Origin: Dysgonomonas sp. UBA7710
GTDB lineage: Bacteria; Bacteroidota; Bacteroidia; Bacteroidales; Dysgonomonadaceae
Direction of reading: 5' to 3'
Assembly (NCBI RefSeq): GCF_002482385.1
Contig: NZ_DLFW01000040.1
Location: 51,378 to 115,377, forward strand
DNA: 64,000 bases
Below the pieces are notes generated by a model. That model was not told where the DNA came from and ran no database searches. It was given only the letters and a program-made list of their open reading frames with translations. The translations under genes were made by a program, and so were the position numbers. The first letter of the stretch is position 1. Each line of letters opens with the position of its first letter. Shown piece after piece: positions 17,957 through 28,177 of this stretch.

Positions 17957-20701
17957 TTACAGTTGTTCAAGATATTCGGTAGGGCTTTCACCATAAATAT
18001 CTTTAAAACATTTAGCGAAATAGGATGGAGAAGAGAATCCGGCTTCATATGCCACTTCGGATATCGATTTAACTTTGCTGTTCAGCAATTGTTTTGCGTA
18101 TTTAAGCCTTACTATCCTGATCAACTCGTTAGGAGAATAGTTTGTTAAAGATTTTATCTTTCGATAGAGTTGCGAACGAGATAACTTGAGATGATCAGCC
18201 AGTTCGTCCACATTTAATTCCGAATTGGAAATATATTCTTCAACATAAGCCTGAAAGTCATTGATAAAGTTTTGCTCCATCTCTCCCAACGATTCTTTTT
18301 TTGTGTCATTTATCAGGTTGTTACCAAAAGCCTCCTTTATTTTCTGACGGTTCTCTATCAATTTACACACCCGTATTTTCAGCAGGTGTGCATTGAACGG
18401 CTTGGGGATATAAGCATCCGCACCACTTTCAAAGCCTATTAATTTTTGCTCATCGAGGGAACAGGCAGTCAACAAGATAATAGGTATGTGGTTGGTCGAT
18501 ACATTCTCTTTCAACAAACTACATAGCTCAAATCCATCTTTTCCGGGCATCATTACATCACTGATAATAATATCAGGAATGAACTTCTTTGCCTTGCTAA
18601 GCCCGTCTACTCCGTTATCTGCCGTTATGACATTATATTCTTTGTTGAGTATATGCTGAATGAATTTACACATATCGTAATTATCCTCGACGACCAGCAC
18701 CACAGGCTTATCCTCATCTTCAGAGGCTGTTAATTGTAGCTCCGGCCCAATCTCATCTGTCTCTGACTCGAGTCTGGATTCTGTATATCCTGAAACATAT
18801 GAATCGTACATCGCCGGATTGTCCAGAACAAGAGGCAACAGGACACAAAATGTAGTCCCCGCACTTTCGTCACTCCACACATCTATTTTCCCTTTATGTG
18901 CCTCTACAAGCGCAGCAGTCAATGAAAGGCCTATACCTGTACCCTCGCTACCCTGATCTACCTTATAAAAACGATCGAAGACATTTCTCAATATTTCGGG
19001 CGGTATATATGATCCACTATTAAATACTGATAATTCGGCAAAATCCCCTCTTTCCAGATTCTCCTTTTTTAACTTGACCTCAACTTCTCCTGATATATTT
19101 ACAAACTTCAATGCATTTGATATAAGATTAAAGTATATCTTTTCTACTTTTTCTTTATCAAAAACCATATCGAATGAAGTACCATCTGTCGAAAAAGAGA
19201 AGTTCACTCGTTTACGCTTAATCCATTCACTGAATAATGGATTTACATCTTCTATAAATTCTTTCAGGTTCCCTTCCGAAAAATGCATATTCATTTTGCC
19301 ATTTTCATAGCTCCTAAACTCAATAATTTCAGAAATGAGATACAATAGACGGTTACTATTTTTCTTAACCAGGGTAAGTAGTTCATGTTGCTCCTTCGTC
19401 AGATATCCGTCGGTAAGCAAAGATTCTACAGGTCCCAGTATGAGAGACAAAGGTGTCTTGAACTCATGAGAAATATTAGTAAAAAAGACTAATTTGGCAT
19501 GCGTCGCCTCTTCCAATTGTTTCGATATAGCCAGCAATTGTTCTTTCTGCTCCCTGAGTTCTTCTGCCTGACGTTTTATTTCTTCATTTTGATGAGCAAG
19601 CAGCCGGTTCGCTTTACTTTTCGCCCGGTAAGCTTTAAATGAAATGAGTAAAAAGAAGGAAATAAGAACAATGGCTATAATAGAAATATAAAATAACGTC
19701 TTCTGATTGGTATACCTTACCAAGCTATCGTTTAATGAAGAATTTATAGAATCTATCTTCAACTGCTGTTCGGCTATTTGTTCGGTCTGCAACTGCAATA
19801 CCCGCACATTGCTTTTATCAATAACGGTAGTGTACAATGTGTTTTCCCTATGAAATGGCTGATTTTTCAATATCTTCATTGCCAGATCAACAACTTTATC
19901 TCCTCCCGTAGGATAAATGAAAGATGCGTCCTGAACATTATTCTGGATATTCTGGATTCCTCCGCCTTCACCGGACAGAGCATCAACCCCTATAATAAAT
20001 GGAGTCTTTCCTGTATACTTCCGGGATGCTTCGTATACACCTGCAGCCATTGGATCATTCATAGCAAACACCAGGTCTATATGTTCATACTCGCGCAATA
20101 TATGGCTCATCTGAAGTTTAGCTTCCTCTTTCAGAAAATTTCCACGAGCCTCGGCAATAATCTGTATTTCAGGATAATTCTTTAGTCCATCAATAAATCC
20201 TGCATGACGCTCAGCGTCGGAAGTAGACCCATTCCATCCTCTCATCTCAACGATGTTTCCTCTTCCATTGAGTATACCTGCAGCATAAAGCCCGACTTCT
20301 TTGCCAATCTGATAATTATCGGCACCTACATAAGCTGTATAATCCTCTGTATCTATTCTTCGATCGACCAATATAACAGGGATACCGCTTTTATAGGCTT
20401 TTTGTATTACCGGTGTCAGAGCTTTCGATTCGTTAGGCGATATAATCAGGAGATTCACACTTTGTTCTATTAACCATTCGATATCTTCTATCTGTTTTTG
20501 TGTATCATCTTTTACGCTCCGGATGATAATATTTGCATCCTTATGAAATCCGATTTCGCGTTGCATCTCATTATTCATCGTTTCACGCCACAGATCATCG
20601 CTACACTGCGATACACCTATGGTATAACGAGTATCTTTGTCTTGCTTACAAGATAAGAAGAGAAATAAAGCGATAAAACAGAGCAAAACTTTAATTTTCA
20701 T
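17957..20701 (-). CDS. Fructose-type HTCS with periplasmic-binding-protein sensor
   Basis: A 914-residue hybrid sensor/regulator whose periplasmic part is a LacI/ribose-binding-like domain: YTIGVSQCSDDLWRETMN, LIISPNESKALTPV, GIPVILVDRRID and DLVFAMNDPMAAGVYEA, about residues 28-310. This replaces the usual propeller. A transmembrane helix (about 335-356) and a coiled coil lead to the kinase (NISHEFKTPLS, His412), an ATPase domain, a receiver (SDVMMPGKDG, Asp715) and a C-terminal AraC domain. This layout is that of the described B. thetaiotaomicron fructan regulator BT1754, which binds free fructose. The start is set at ATG 20701, which opens a good signal segment; an upstream in-frame ATG (20773) adds a second hydrophobic stretch and is less likely. 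It follows the fructokinase gene on the same strand. Confidence 0.93.
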   Translation of the reverse strand: MKIKVLLCFIALFLFLSCKQDKDTRYTIGVSQCSDDLWRETMNNEMQREIGFHKDANIIIRSVKDDTQKQIEDIEWLIEQSVNLLIISPNESKALTPVIQKAYKSGIPVILVDRRIDTEDYTAYVGADNYQIGKEVGLYAAGILNGRGNIVEMRGWNGSTSDAERHAGFIDGLKNYPEIQIIAEARGNFLKEEAKLQMSHILREYEHIDLVFAMNDPMAAGVYEASRKYTGKTPFIIGVDALSGEGGGIQNIQNNVQDASFIYPTGGDKVVDLAMKILKNQPFHRENTLYTTVIDKSNVRVLQLQTEQIAEQQLKIDSINSSLNDSLVRYTNQKTLFYISIIAIVLISFFLLISFKAYRAKSKANRLLAHQNEEIKRQAEELREQKEQLLAISKQLEEATHAKLVFFTNISHEFKTPLSLILGPVESLLTDGYLTKEQHELLTLVKKNSNRLLYLISEIIEFRSYENGKMNMHFSEGNLKEFIEDVNPLFSEWIKRKRVNFSFSTDGTSFDMVFDKEKVEKIYFNLISNALKFVNISGEVEVKLKKENLERGDFAELSVFNSGSYIPPEILRNVFDRFYKVDQGSEGTGIGLSLTAALVEAHKGKIDVWSDESAGTTFCVLLPLVLDNPAMYDSYVSGYTESRLESETDEIGPELQLTASEDEDKPVVLVVEDNYDMCKFIQHILNKEYNVITADNGVDGLSKAKKFIPDIIISDVMMPGKDGFELCSLLKENVSTNHIPIILLTACSLDEQKLIGFESGADAYIPKPFNAHLLKIRVCKLIENRQKIKEAFGNNLINDTKKESLGEMEQNFINDFQAYVEEYISNSELNVDELADHLKLSRSQLYRKIKSLTNYSPNELIRIVRLKYAKQLLNSKVKSISEVAYEAGFSSPSYFAKCFKDIYGESPTEYLEQL

Positions 20702-20787
20702 GGCATCAAATTTAGAACAAAGTAATAAAAGTACAAAAAGCACTATTATGTTTAAATGGTGCTTTTTTAACAATATATGATAATAGA

Positions 20788-21675
20788 TTAACCTCTATTG
20801 TGGAACAGGTCTAAATAAGCATCAGCCAGTTTCGGCATTGCTCCATGTTGCAAACAGACATAGGCAGAAACCTCTACTGCTAATTGATGGGCATCCTCGA
20901 TCCGCTCTCCATGCAAATATGCCGCAACAAAAGCCGCCGTAAAAGAGTCTCCGGCACCAACAGTATCCGCGACATGGACTTTTGGTGTAGGCTGGTATGA
21001 TGTCTGGCGAGCAGTAAATACGAAGCTGCCTTCAGTTCCTTTTGTTAAGATAAGAATATTAAGATTATATTCATCGAGAAGCCTTTTACAGATATCCTGT
21101 TCCTCTCCATTCCAATCGAAAAGGGCTGCGATTTTAATAACCTCTTCATCATTAATCTTCATCATATTAGCCATTTGCAATGATTCTTCTATGATCTCTT
21201 TGGTGTAATAATCTAAGCGTAAGTTGATATCGAATATCTTCAGACTGTCTTCGGGCATAGCAGCCAGAAACTTGCGGATAGTCTCACGTGAAACAGCACT
21301 TCGTTGGGCTAAGGAGCCAAAACATACAGTCTGCGTATTTTTTGCCAGATTCTCGGTACGGGCCGTAAATGGAATATTATCCCAAGCTACGTCTTCACAA
21401 ATCTCGTATTGCGGTACGCCCGATTTATTAAGCGTAACTTGTACTGTTCCAGTTGGATAATCGGTTGTTTCAATCAAGTAATTCAATTTTTTATCTTCTA
21501 AGCCCGATAAGATTTCTTTTCCCAAAAGGTCTTCACCAATCGCACTTACTGTATATCCGTTGAATCCGAACTGAGATACATGATAAGCAAAATTAGCGGG
21601 TGCTCCTCCCAAAACTTTACGTTCAGGGAATACATCCCAAAGGATTTCACCTAATCCTACTACAATATTTTTCAT
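20788..21675 (-). CDS. PfkB-family fructokinase
   Basis: A 295-residue cytoplasmic sugar kinase of the ribokinase/PfkB family. It has GLGEILWDVFP at the N-terminus, the sugar-binding LGGAPANFAYH motif near residue 22, and the C-terminal signature DTVGAGDSFTAAF holding the catalytic base Asp and the anion hole. The role would be ATP-dependent phosphorylation of fructose entering from the importer encoded next to it. In the B. thetaiotaomicron levan PUL the equivalent gene (BT1757) sits in the same order between regulator and importer. Specificity for fructose is inferred from context. Length is normal for the family. Confidence 0.92.
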   Translation of the reverse strand: MKNIVVGLGEILWDVFPERKVLGGAPANFAYHVSQFGFNGYTVSAIGEDLLGKEILSGLEDKKLNYLIETTDYPTGTVQVTLNKSGVPQYEICEDVAWDNIPFTARTENLAKNTQTVCFGSLAQRSAVSRETIRKFLAAMPEDSLKIFDINLRLDYYTKEIIEESLQMANMMKINDEEVIKIAALFDWNGEEQDICKRLLDEYNLNILILTKGTEGSFVFTARQTSYQPTPKVHVADTVGAGDSFTAAFVAAYLHGERIEDAHQLAVEVSAYVCLQHGAMPKLADAYLDLFHNRG

Positions 21676-21702
21676 TTTGTCTATTATTTTTTCAATTTCA
21701 CA

Positions 21703-22866
21703 TTATGCAACTGTTATACTCCCTTTTAGCTTAAACGATATAAACAACAGGTAAACAACACCTATACTCATTACAGCCAACGCCCCTATCTGTGATGACA
21801 GCATGTCGGTAGCCAACCCCATGAAGAACGGGAAAACAGTTCCTCCGAAAAGTCCCATAATCATAAGTCCCGATGCTTCATTTTTCTTATCAGGATTTTG
21901 GAGTAAGGCTTGAGAGAAGATTATAGGGAAAATGTTTGAATTACCGAAGCCGATCAAAGCTATCGCAATATATAATGCAATCTTATTATCGAAAGTAAAA
22001 AATACCAGCATTGACAAGATCATACAAATGACACTTATCCCAAAGAATTTTTTAGGTGAAAAACGGGCTAATATAAATGCTCCACTAAAGCACCCTATTG
22101 TACGGAACAGAAAATAGACACTCGTCGAGTAAGTTGCATCCTGAAGAGTTATTCCCAAACGTTCCATTAATATCTTAGGAGCTGTTACATTAATACCTAC
22201 ATCAATACCCACATGGCACATTATTCCCAGAAAACAAAGCAATATAAATTTATTACCCAGCAAGGCAAAACACTCCTTAAATGATGCATTCTTACTATCT
22301 TCCTTTTCTTCATATATAGACGTGAATCCGAGCCAAAGGATCGCAATAACAGCTATTACCATGAATAAAGGGAATAGTAAGCGCCAATTCTCGAACATAA
22401 GTGCAGCCCGGGCCATTATGATAGGTGCTATAAAAGAAGCAATCGCCTTTATGAATTGTCCGAAAGTAAGGGAACTTGCCAGTTTATCTCCCTTTACGAT
22501 GCTCGACAGCAATGGATTTAATGAAACCTGCATCAATGTATTACCAATCCCTAATAAGGAGAAAGATATGAGCATAGAGATGTATGAATAACTGATAACA
22601 GGTATAAGTAATGATGTTGCTGTTATAATGAGACTCAGAATTACAGTTCTACGCCGGCCTATTTTACCCATTAATACTCCGGTAGGTACCGAAAAAAGCA
22701 AAAACCAGAAAAAAACCATCGATGGGAAAATATTCGCTTCGGTATCGGTCAGCACCAGGTCTGCCTTTACATAATTAGATGCAGCACCTACCAGGTCTAC
22801 AAAGCCCATACAGAAGAAAGCCAGCATCACAGGCAATAGGCTTACGTATATACTTTTTTGTTTCAT
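21703..22866 (-). CDS. MFS inner-membrane monosaccharide (probable fructose) importer
   Basis: A 387-residue polytopic membrane protein with about twelve hydrophobic segments and the MFS loop motif GVLMGKIGRRRT between helices 2 and 3. The N-terminal stretch LLPVMLAFFCMGFVDLVGAASNYVK resembles the FucP-like sugar:H+ symporter group of Bacteroidota (only part is quoted as diagnostic: GFVDLVGAASNYVK). It lies between the fructokinase and periplasmic GH32 genes, matching BT1758 in the described levan locus. It should carry fructose released in the periplasm into the cytoplasm. The start is 12 bases after the GH32 stop, so translation may be coupled. Confidence 0.88.
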   Translation of the reverse strand: MKQKSIYVSLLPVMLAFFCMGFVDLVGAASNYVKADLVLTDTEANIFPSMVFFWFLLFSVPTGVLMGKIGRRRTVILSLIITATSLLIPVISYSYISMLISFSLLGIGNTLMQVSLNPLLSSIVKGDKLASSLTFGQFIKAIASFIAPIIMARAALMFENWRLLFPLFMVIAVIAILWLGFTSIYEEKEDSKNASFKECFALLGNKFILLCFLGIMCHVGIDVGINVTAPKILMERLGITLQDATYSTSVYFLFRTIGCFSGAFILARFSPKKFFGISVICMILSMLVFFTFDNKIALYIAIALIGFGNSNIFPIIFSQALLQNPDKKNEASGLMIMGLFGGTVFPFFMGLATDMLSSQIGALAVMSIGVVYLLFISFKLKGSITVA

Positions 22867-22878
22867 TTCAGATCATTA

Positions 22879-25095
22879 TTATTTTAAATTATAGATATTC
22901 ATATCTTCTATATCAATTGTTTCCCCATCAGTTGCGAATACCAGTGAGTTGTACGGCTCGGTAGGAAAAACAAGATTCGTTTGCACCAACTCTCCGTCAT
23001 TGACAAATAATTCGGTAGAAGCTTTATCAACAAACAGTCTTATTTTATAATAATCTTTGGCAACCAGCGGTGCATTAATAAGGACCGTAGCAAAATTATT
23101 GGAGAAATCAATCAGGCCGCTTTTCGCCCGGTCGACAGAAAGGGTATTTTTCTTCAGGTCGAATATGAAACGAATGTTTTCTCCTTTTATGTTTACCAAT
23201 TTAAACTCAAAACGATCCACTCCTTTCGGTTTTACTGAAAATTCAATCTCATAAGCTCCTTGGTTGTCTTTCAATAATTTCTCAAGGGTATATGCCTTGT
23301 TCACTTGTTTGTTTCCAATCTTTTTACCGTTTCTTCTTAAGTCTGGCGTTTCTGCAATAGGAGGACTAGCCACCACTAAATGCTTACCGTTGTGTACCAG
23401 TTTCAATTCACGCACTAATGTGTTAGCGCTCGAAAAGTTTAGCGAAGGAACAGAATTTGCATAATCCCAATTGTTCATCCATCCTATAAACAAGTGACGT
23501 CCATCTTTTGCCGGAACATTATTCCATGTTACTCCTGCGTAATTGTCCCGTCCATAATCGAGCCATAAAGGATAGCTGAGATTATCGGCCCTGAATGTTT
23601 TACCATCGAAGCTGCCTATGAAATACTGGGTAGCGCTGCCTCCATTAGGTCCTCCGGGGTTGATGCTTACAAACAATACCCATTTCGTTTGTCCATTATA
23701 TGTCAAAGGGAGTAGATCAGGGCATTCCCACACCCCTGCATGCGAGCCTGTACCTTCTCCAAATTCGCTCAGTTTATTCCATTCCTTGAGATTTTTCGAG
23801 CCATAAAATGTAATCGTTTGCGACGTGGCTAAAGACATTACCCACTGCCCCGAAGCATCATGCCAAAAAACTTTCGGATCGCGGAAATCTGCAATATCAG
23901 GATCTGCCAATACAGGATTATGACCATATTTGGTGAATGTACGCCCCTTATCCGTACTATATGCTATAGATTGTGTCTGGGACTTTCCGGCTGAAGTATA
24001 TATAGCTACCATTGCGTCTTTACCGAAGCCTGCCGTATTATCCTTATCAATAACAGCGCTGCCTGAAAAGATTGAACCGAGCGAATCGGGAGCTAAAGCA
24101 ACCGGCAGGTATTCCCACTTTTTAAGATCTTTGCTCACACTATGTCCCCAGTGCATATTTGCCCACTTCGATCCATATGGGTTATACTGGAAAAACAGAT
24201 GATATTCGCCATCAAAATAAACCATGCCATTAGGATCGTTCATCCACCCGTACAGTGGAGTATGATGATATAATGGACGATATGTTTCATCATAATTAAA
24301 ATTAAAAGAATCAGATTGCTTAATATCATTCAAATGCTTATCTGTCTTTTTCGCATGGGCAAAAGTCAATGTTACTTTTTTCCCTATATATTTCTCAATA
24401 TCTATGGGAACCCAATAACCTATTTTCTCTGTCTGGGCAACTCTTATGTACATTGGTACACCTATGGTTGTACCCTCGACTCCAAGTGTTATAAGAGATT
24501 CGGGACTGTCATCGTCAATAGGGACAAGGATATATTTCTTGTCGGCATCAAAGACTAATTTATGGTCAATCATGAATACACTTTTTTCTGTATTACTTTG
24601 TTCTATTTGGTCTACCAGTATATGTCCCCATCCACCGCGCTGATTATCAACAATACGAATGATCGCTTTTTGTCCGGTATATTCCTTCACATTCCATGTT
24701 ATCCATTGCAATGTTTCGGTCTCTACAACAGAACGCGATTTATAAATACTTTTATTATTTATAACTAATTCGATATAAGTGTCCTGATTCATTCCACCAC
24801 CTATCAGAAAGTTGATATAATCACGTTCAATAGTGAAATCTTGTGAGATAAGAGTTCCGCGGGAGTCATCTCCTCCGTTAAAACTATTAGCCAGGAACTT
24901 CCCTTTAAAGCCTTCTACATTCTGTTGCCCGGCATAATTTCCTGTGGCAGGTGTTGCACCGAAAGCATCGCCCTCGACTGTCCACTTATTATAAGTGCCG
25001 GATTCAAAATCTTCTATAATAATATCTGATTTTGTGGCACAACCAATAAGGGTGAAAGCCAGAAGACCACTATATATTTTTAATTTATTATTCAT
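22879..25095 (-). CDS. GH32 exo-fructanase (probable periplasmic lipoprotein)
   Basis: A 738-residue lipoprotein (LIGC at Cys19, followed by ATKSDI, not an acidic surface tail). Residues about 25-270 form an N-terminal beta domain, with DFESGTYNKWTVEGDAFG and RGGWGHILVDQIE, common in Bacteroidota GH32 enzymes. The five-bladed catalytic propeller carries WMNDPNG with nucleophile Asp287, FRDPKVFWH with the transition-state Asp, and WECPDLL with acid/base Glu457. A C-terminal beta-sandwich follows. The complete triad indicates an active beta-fructosidase releasing fructose from imported fructo-oligosaccharides, like BT1759. Beta-2,6 versus beta-2,1 preference cannot be told from motifs. Confidence 0.93.
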   Translation of the reverse strand: MNNKLKIYSGLLAFTLIGCATKSDIIIEDFESGTYNKWTVEGDAFGATPATGNYAGQQNVEGFKGKFLANSFNGGDDSRGTLISQDFTIERDYINFLIGGGMNQDTYIELVINNKSIYKSRSVVETETLQWITWNVKEYTGQKAIIRIVDNQRGGWGHILVDQIEQSNTEKSVFMIDHKLVFDADKKYILVPIDDDSPESLITLGVEGTTIGVPMYIRVAQTEKIGYWVPIDIEKYIGKKVTLTFAHAKKTDKHLNDIKQSDSFNFNYDETYRPLYHHTPLYGWMNDPNGMVYFDGEYHLFFQYNPYGSKWANMHWGHSVSKDLKKWEYLPVALAPDSLGSIFSGSAVIDKDNTAGFGKDAMVAIYTSAGKSQTQSIAYSTDKGRTFTKYGHNPVLADPDIADFRDPKVFWHDASGQWVMSLATSQTITFYGSKNLKEWNKLSEFGEGTGSHAGVWECPDLLPLTYNGQTKWVLFVSINPGGPNGGSATQYFIGSFDGKTFRADNLSYPLWLDYGRDNYAGVTWNNVPAKDGRHLFIGWMNNWDYANSVPSLNFSSANTLVRELKLVHNGKHLVVASPPIAETPDLRRNGKKIGNKQVNKAYTLEKLLKDNQGAYEIEFSVKPKGVDRFEFKLVNIKGENIRFIFDLKKNTLSVDRAKSGLIDFSNNFATVLINAPLVAKDYYKIRLFVDKASTELFVNDGELVQTNLVFPTEPYNSLVFATDGETIDIEDMNIYNLK

Positions 25096-25144
25096 TTATA
25101 TCCTGTTTTGAAAGGTTTTATTTCAAATAAAGTTTCATGTTCAA

Positions 25145-26734
25145 TTAATAATAACCGACTTTAAGATTGCTCACTTCGACAGTTCCTGAATAACTGTTTA
25201 TAGACCATAGATTCTTTTGTATCCCATAAATACGATTTGTATAGGCAACATTATCATTGATATATACTACACAAACCGAATTATCTGTACATATAGTCAC
25301 ATTATACACATTACCAGCGGGAGTATCGAAAAGATAACCGTCTATCCCGGCAATGAAACCTTTCCCTGCCACACCTTCCTCTTCAAAGTTTATTTTTCTC
25401 TTATTGTTATTATCTTCCGGATTCACGACAATTGTATAGTATTTTTCTGAATCTGTACCACGAACAAAAGAAAAACCAAACTTGTCTGCATTGCTTGCCG
25501 TTTTCACTGTAAATGAAATTTTATTATGCGCATTCAAGCGGTTGAAAAGCGCATACGAATTGCCGGTCAGAGTATAACTTCCGCTGTTTTCAGATACACC
25601 TTCACTCTTTTCCATTACTTTCACAACGGATTCGACATTATATTTCCGGCTAATACCTTCTACCAGCCCAAAAGATATTGTACCATCTTGATGTTGAACA
25701 ATTTTATGGGCAACTAAATTTCCTGCCCATTCCGGTTCATTATCGGCGCCAACATCCGTATTATCATTGCCCGGGCGAGTCGGACACCATCCCCAGATAT
25801 AGCGGTCTGTTCCGTCCGAGGCTGTTTTTCCGGCATAGAAGGCTCGGGAATCTAAAACTCCTTCTTTGCTGTCAGGAAAGGTAAGAGGATCTGACGATTT
25901 CTTCAACTCATCCAATGTGCACCCTTTAAAATATTGAACTTTACGGGACCATTTGGACATATCCGAATAAACGAGATACCACCAGTCACCCATTTTAAAT
26001 ACATCGGGACACTCATAAAAACGATCCCAGTGCATAGGCATAAATACACCTGCGTGATTCCAGTCTTTCATATCAGTAGACGTGTACTCGGCCAATACGC
26101 CTCTTCCATCTTTAGTGGTGGATACCAGCATATGGTATTTTCCATCTTCCCCTTCAAATACAAACGGGTCACGAAAATCGTTCTTGCTATAACCATCGGG
26201 ATCACCTTTCAGATAGAAATTACGGTCTTTAGTCCAGTTCATGAAGTCACTGGAAGTCGCTACCATTACAACCTGACCATTTTCCGAAGACGTAGGCCTA
26301 TATTTATTACCTGTATAGAAAGTGTAGTACAATTTATCCGCAGTATTATAAATAGTACTGCCTGTGCCAATCGCAGCATCCTGTTCAGCCAATCCACCAC
26401 AAGAAATTAGTTCACCTAAAGCAATGTAATTACCTGCATCTTTAGTACTTAATGCCCAAATCGGATGGTAAGTCCCTGCCTGATTAGGACGGAATTCTTG
26501 TAAATACATTATCTTAAAATCCTTTGCAACCGGATCATAGAACGGCATCGGGTCTCCTACATAACCTGCATAAGGCTTATAATAAGTATCAAAACTTTTC
26601 GCATCAGTAGATTTAAAATAAGTAGCTGTTCCGTCCCAGTCTTTCTGAGTCAACACCGGATCATTGTTGTCACTGCAGCCTACAAAAGAAGTGAGCAAGG
26701 CAGCTAAAGTAAGTGAATATATCATTGTTTTCAT
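25145..26734 (-). CDS. GH32 endo-levanase-like surface lipoprotein
   Basis: A 529-residue lipoprotein whose lipobox (SFVGC, Cys20) is followed by SDNNDP, an acidic surface-export-like tail. The catalytic residues of GH32 are present in the atypical form of BT1760-like endo-levanases. The usual WMNDPNG is replaced by YVGDPMPFYDP (nucleophile Asp61), followed by FRDPFVF (Asp189) and FYECPDVFKMG (acid/base Glu241). The C-terminal module (from about residue 360) is the GH32 beta-sandwich. BT1760 is the surface endo-levanase that cuts beta-2,6-fructan for SusCD import. The match in motif, location signal and gene position makes levan the likely substrate, though this is inference. It lies 49 bases upstream of the periplasmic GH32 gene in transcription order. 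Confidence 0.9.
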   Translation of the reverse strand: MKTMIYSLTLAALLTSFVGCSDNNDPVLTQKDWDGTATYFKSTDAKSFDTYYKPYAGYVGDPMPFYDPVAKDFKIMYLQEFRPNQAGTYHPIWALSTKDAGNYIALGELISCGGLAEQDAAIGTGSTIYNTADKLYYTFYTGNKYRPTSSENGQVVMVATSSDFMNWTKDRNFYLKGDPDGYSKNDFRDPFVFEGEDGKYHMLVSTTKDGRGVLAEYTSTDMKDWNHAGVFMPMHWDRFYECPDVFKMGDWWYLVYSDMSKWSRKVQYFKGCTLDELKKSSDPLTFPDSKEGVLDSRAFYAGKTASDGTDRYIWGWCPTRPGNDNTDVGADNEPEWAGNLVAHKIVQHQDGTISFGLVEGISRKYNVESVVKVMEKSEGVSENSGSYTLTGNSYALFNRLNAHNKISFTVKTASNADKFGFSFVRGTDSEKYYTIVVNPEDNNNKRKINFEEEGVAGKGFIAGIDGYLFDTPAGNVYNVTICTDNSVCVVYINDNVAYTNRIYGIQKNLWSINSYSGTVEVSNLKVGYY

Positions 26735-26746
26735 AGATTATGTCTT

Positions 26747-28150
26747 TTATTTACTCATTAAATAATTAATTGCGTTCTCAGTCATCCGGGCTACATTCCC
26801 ATGGTATTTATCCGCTGAAACATCTACTCCAAAAGCATACCAGTCATAACACCCCGAACCGATACATACAATGCCTCCCTTGGTATCTGCCGGTAAGTAT
26901 TCCCATGCTACGATAGCACCATCGCCACCATAACCTAAATCAACTCCACCGGTTTTTTGTCTCCATGTCTCGTTATTAGCATAACCTCCCCAGTCAGAAC
27001 CTATATGCCATTGTGCTGTACTATTCGTAATTCTGTATCCGGTATCGCATGTATATACATTGCTTGTTTCACCGTTCACCATTACCAGATTCTGATAAAG
27101 CGGATGGTCTTCATGTCCTTTCATCGAGAAACTCCATGGGCCACCGGTAATTTCCCCCGTTTCTTCCGACTGTCCCCAGCAGTTGTTAGGATTATTGCCA
27201 TCCAGAGTCGCTCCTATTTTTGCAGCATAGAAAGTTGCATAGCGGGTGAGTAATAAGTTCACCCCATTATTATATAATTCTTTCATCTTAACCAAAGCGT
27301 TGACCGCAGCAGGAGCTGCCGCATCAAATTTGGTCATTGTATCAATTCCTCCATCAATATGCAGATGCCACCACATTATCTTACATTCGCTCAAGTCCAC
27401 TCTACCGGCTTGTACATCTTCAAAAGAGATATATTGCGAATTTGCAATATTATTGAGCATCCAGGTAGCTGCCTCTTTTTCTTCAGCATTCAGCAAATCG
27501 ATTGATGCAGCTAAACCGACATATACAGCACTTGGTGCATCCGTAGGGATGACTGTTACGGTATAAACTGCTGATGCTGTATTATATGTTACGGTAAAAT
27601 CAACAGGATCGGTAAAATCAGCAGCCAGTCCTGATGCCGGTGTTACAACAGCACCGTCAGAAGTAGTTATTACCGGAACTAAATTCTTTACATCAACCGA
27701 GCCAGGAACACGTACTGTAATACTGCGTTTTGTATGGTCGATAACTCCGGCATATACATCATTCAACTTGAATGTAAGAATCTTCGCCTCATCATGCTTA
27801 ATATTCACAGTATAGTCCATAAAAACATCGCTATTGGTGATTTTTATAACCTGAGGAAAAGAGAAATTCAGGACATCGCCTATCTTTACAGATGCTTTTG
27901 CACCATCGGAGAATTCGATAGCAGTAACAGTCATGGCATCCGTATCATATACTTCGGGAACTCCTACTGTTATCGTTTTCGCAGTACGGTCTATTACTCC
28001 CGAATAATTGTCATCCAGAGTAAAAGAAGAAATCCATGTATCTCCATCCAACTGAAGATCCGATTTATTGTCATCACTACATCCTGAAGCAACAAATACG
28101 ATTGCACTTGCCAGAATAAACAAACTTATTTTATCTATTATCGTTTTCAT
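26747..28150 (-). CDS. Fructan surface glycan-binding lipoprotein, DUF4960-like (SusE position)
   Basis: A 467-residue lipoprotein (ASGC followed by SDDNKSD, acidic). Two short related beta domains occupy about residues 35-200, each with the pattern YSGVIDRTAKTITVGVP or YAGVIDHTKRSITVRVP, like bacterial Ig/DUF5018-type domains. The larger C-terminal domain (about 208-467: YVGLAASIDLLNAEEKEAA, MWWHLHIDGG, GCYDWYAFG) looks like DUF4960, reported in the levan surface-binding protein BT1761. The gene stands between susD and the surface GH32, exactly where BT1761 lies. The likely role is to capture fructan at the cell surface for endo-cleavage. No catalytic function is proposed. Domain names are from memory of the family, not a search. 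Confidence 0.75.
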   Translation of the reverse strand: MKTIIDKISLFILASAIVFVASGCSDDNKSDLQLDGDTWISSFTLDDNYSGVIDRTAKTITVGVPEVYDTDAMTVTAIEFSDGAKASVKIGDVLNFSFPQVIKITNSDVFMDYTVNIKHDEAKILTFKLNDVYAGVIDHTKRSITVRVPGSVDVKNLVPVITTSDGAVVTPASGLAADFTDPVDFTVTYNTASAVYTVTVIPTDAPSAVYVGLAASIDLLNAEEKEAATWMLNNIANSQYISFEDVQAGRVDLSECKIMWWHLHIDGGIDTMTKFDAAAPAAVNALVKMKELYNNGVNLLLTRYATFYAAKIGATLDGNNPNNCWGQSEETGEITGGPWSFSMKGHEDHPLYQNLVMVNGETSNVYTCDTGYRITNSTAQWHIGSDWGGYANNETWRQKTGGVDLGYGGDGAIVAWEYLPADTKGGIVCIGSGCYDWYAFGVDVSADKYHGNVARMTENAINYLMSK

Positions 28151-28177
28151 ATATTCGCGATTATAAAAAGATTACTA

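Noticed and set aside
20707..20714. TAAATTTG on the minus strand as promoter of the fructose HTCS
   Set aside because: It lies only 6 bases from the start codon, too close for a normal transcript, and the gene probably reads through from fructokinase.
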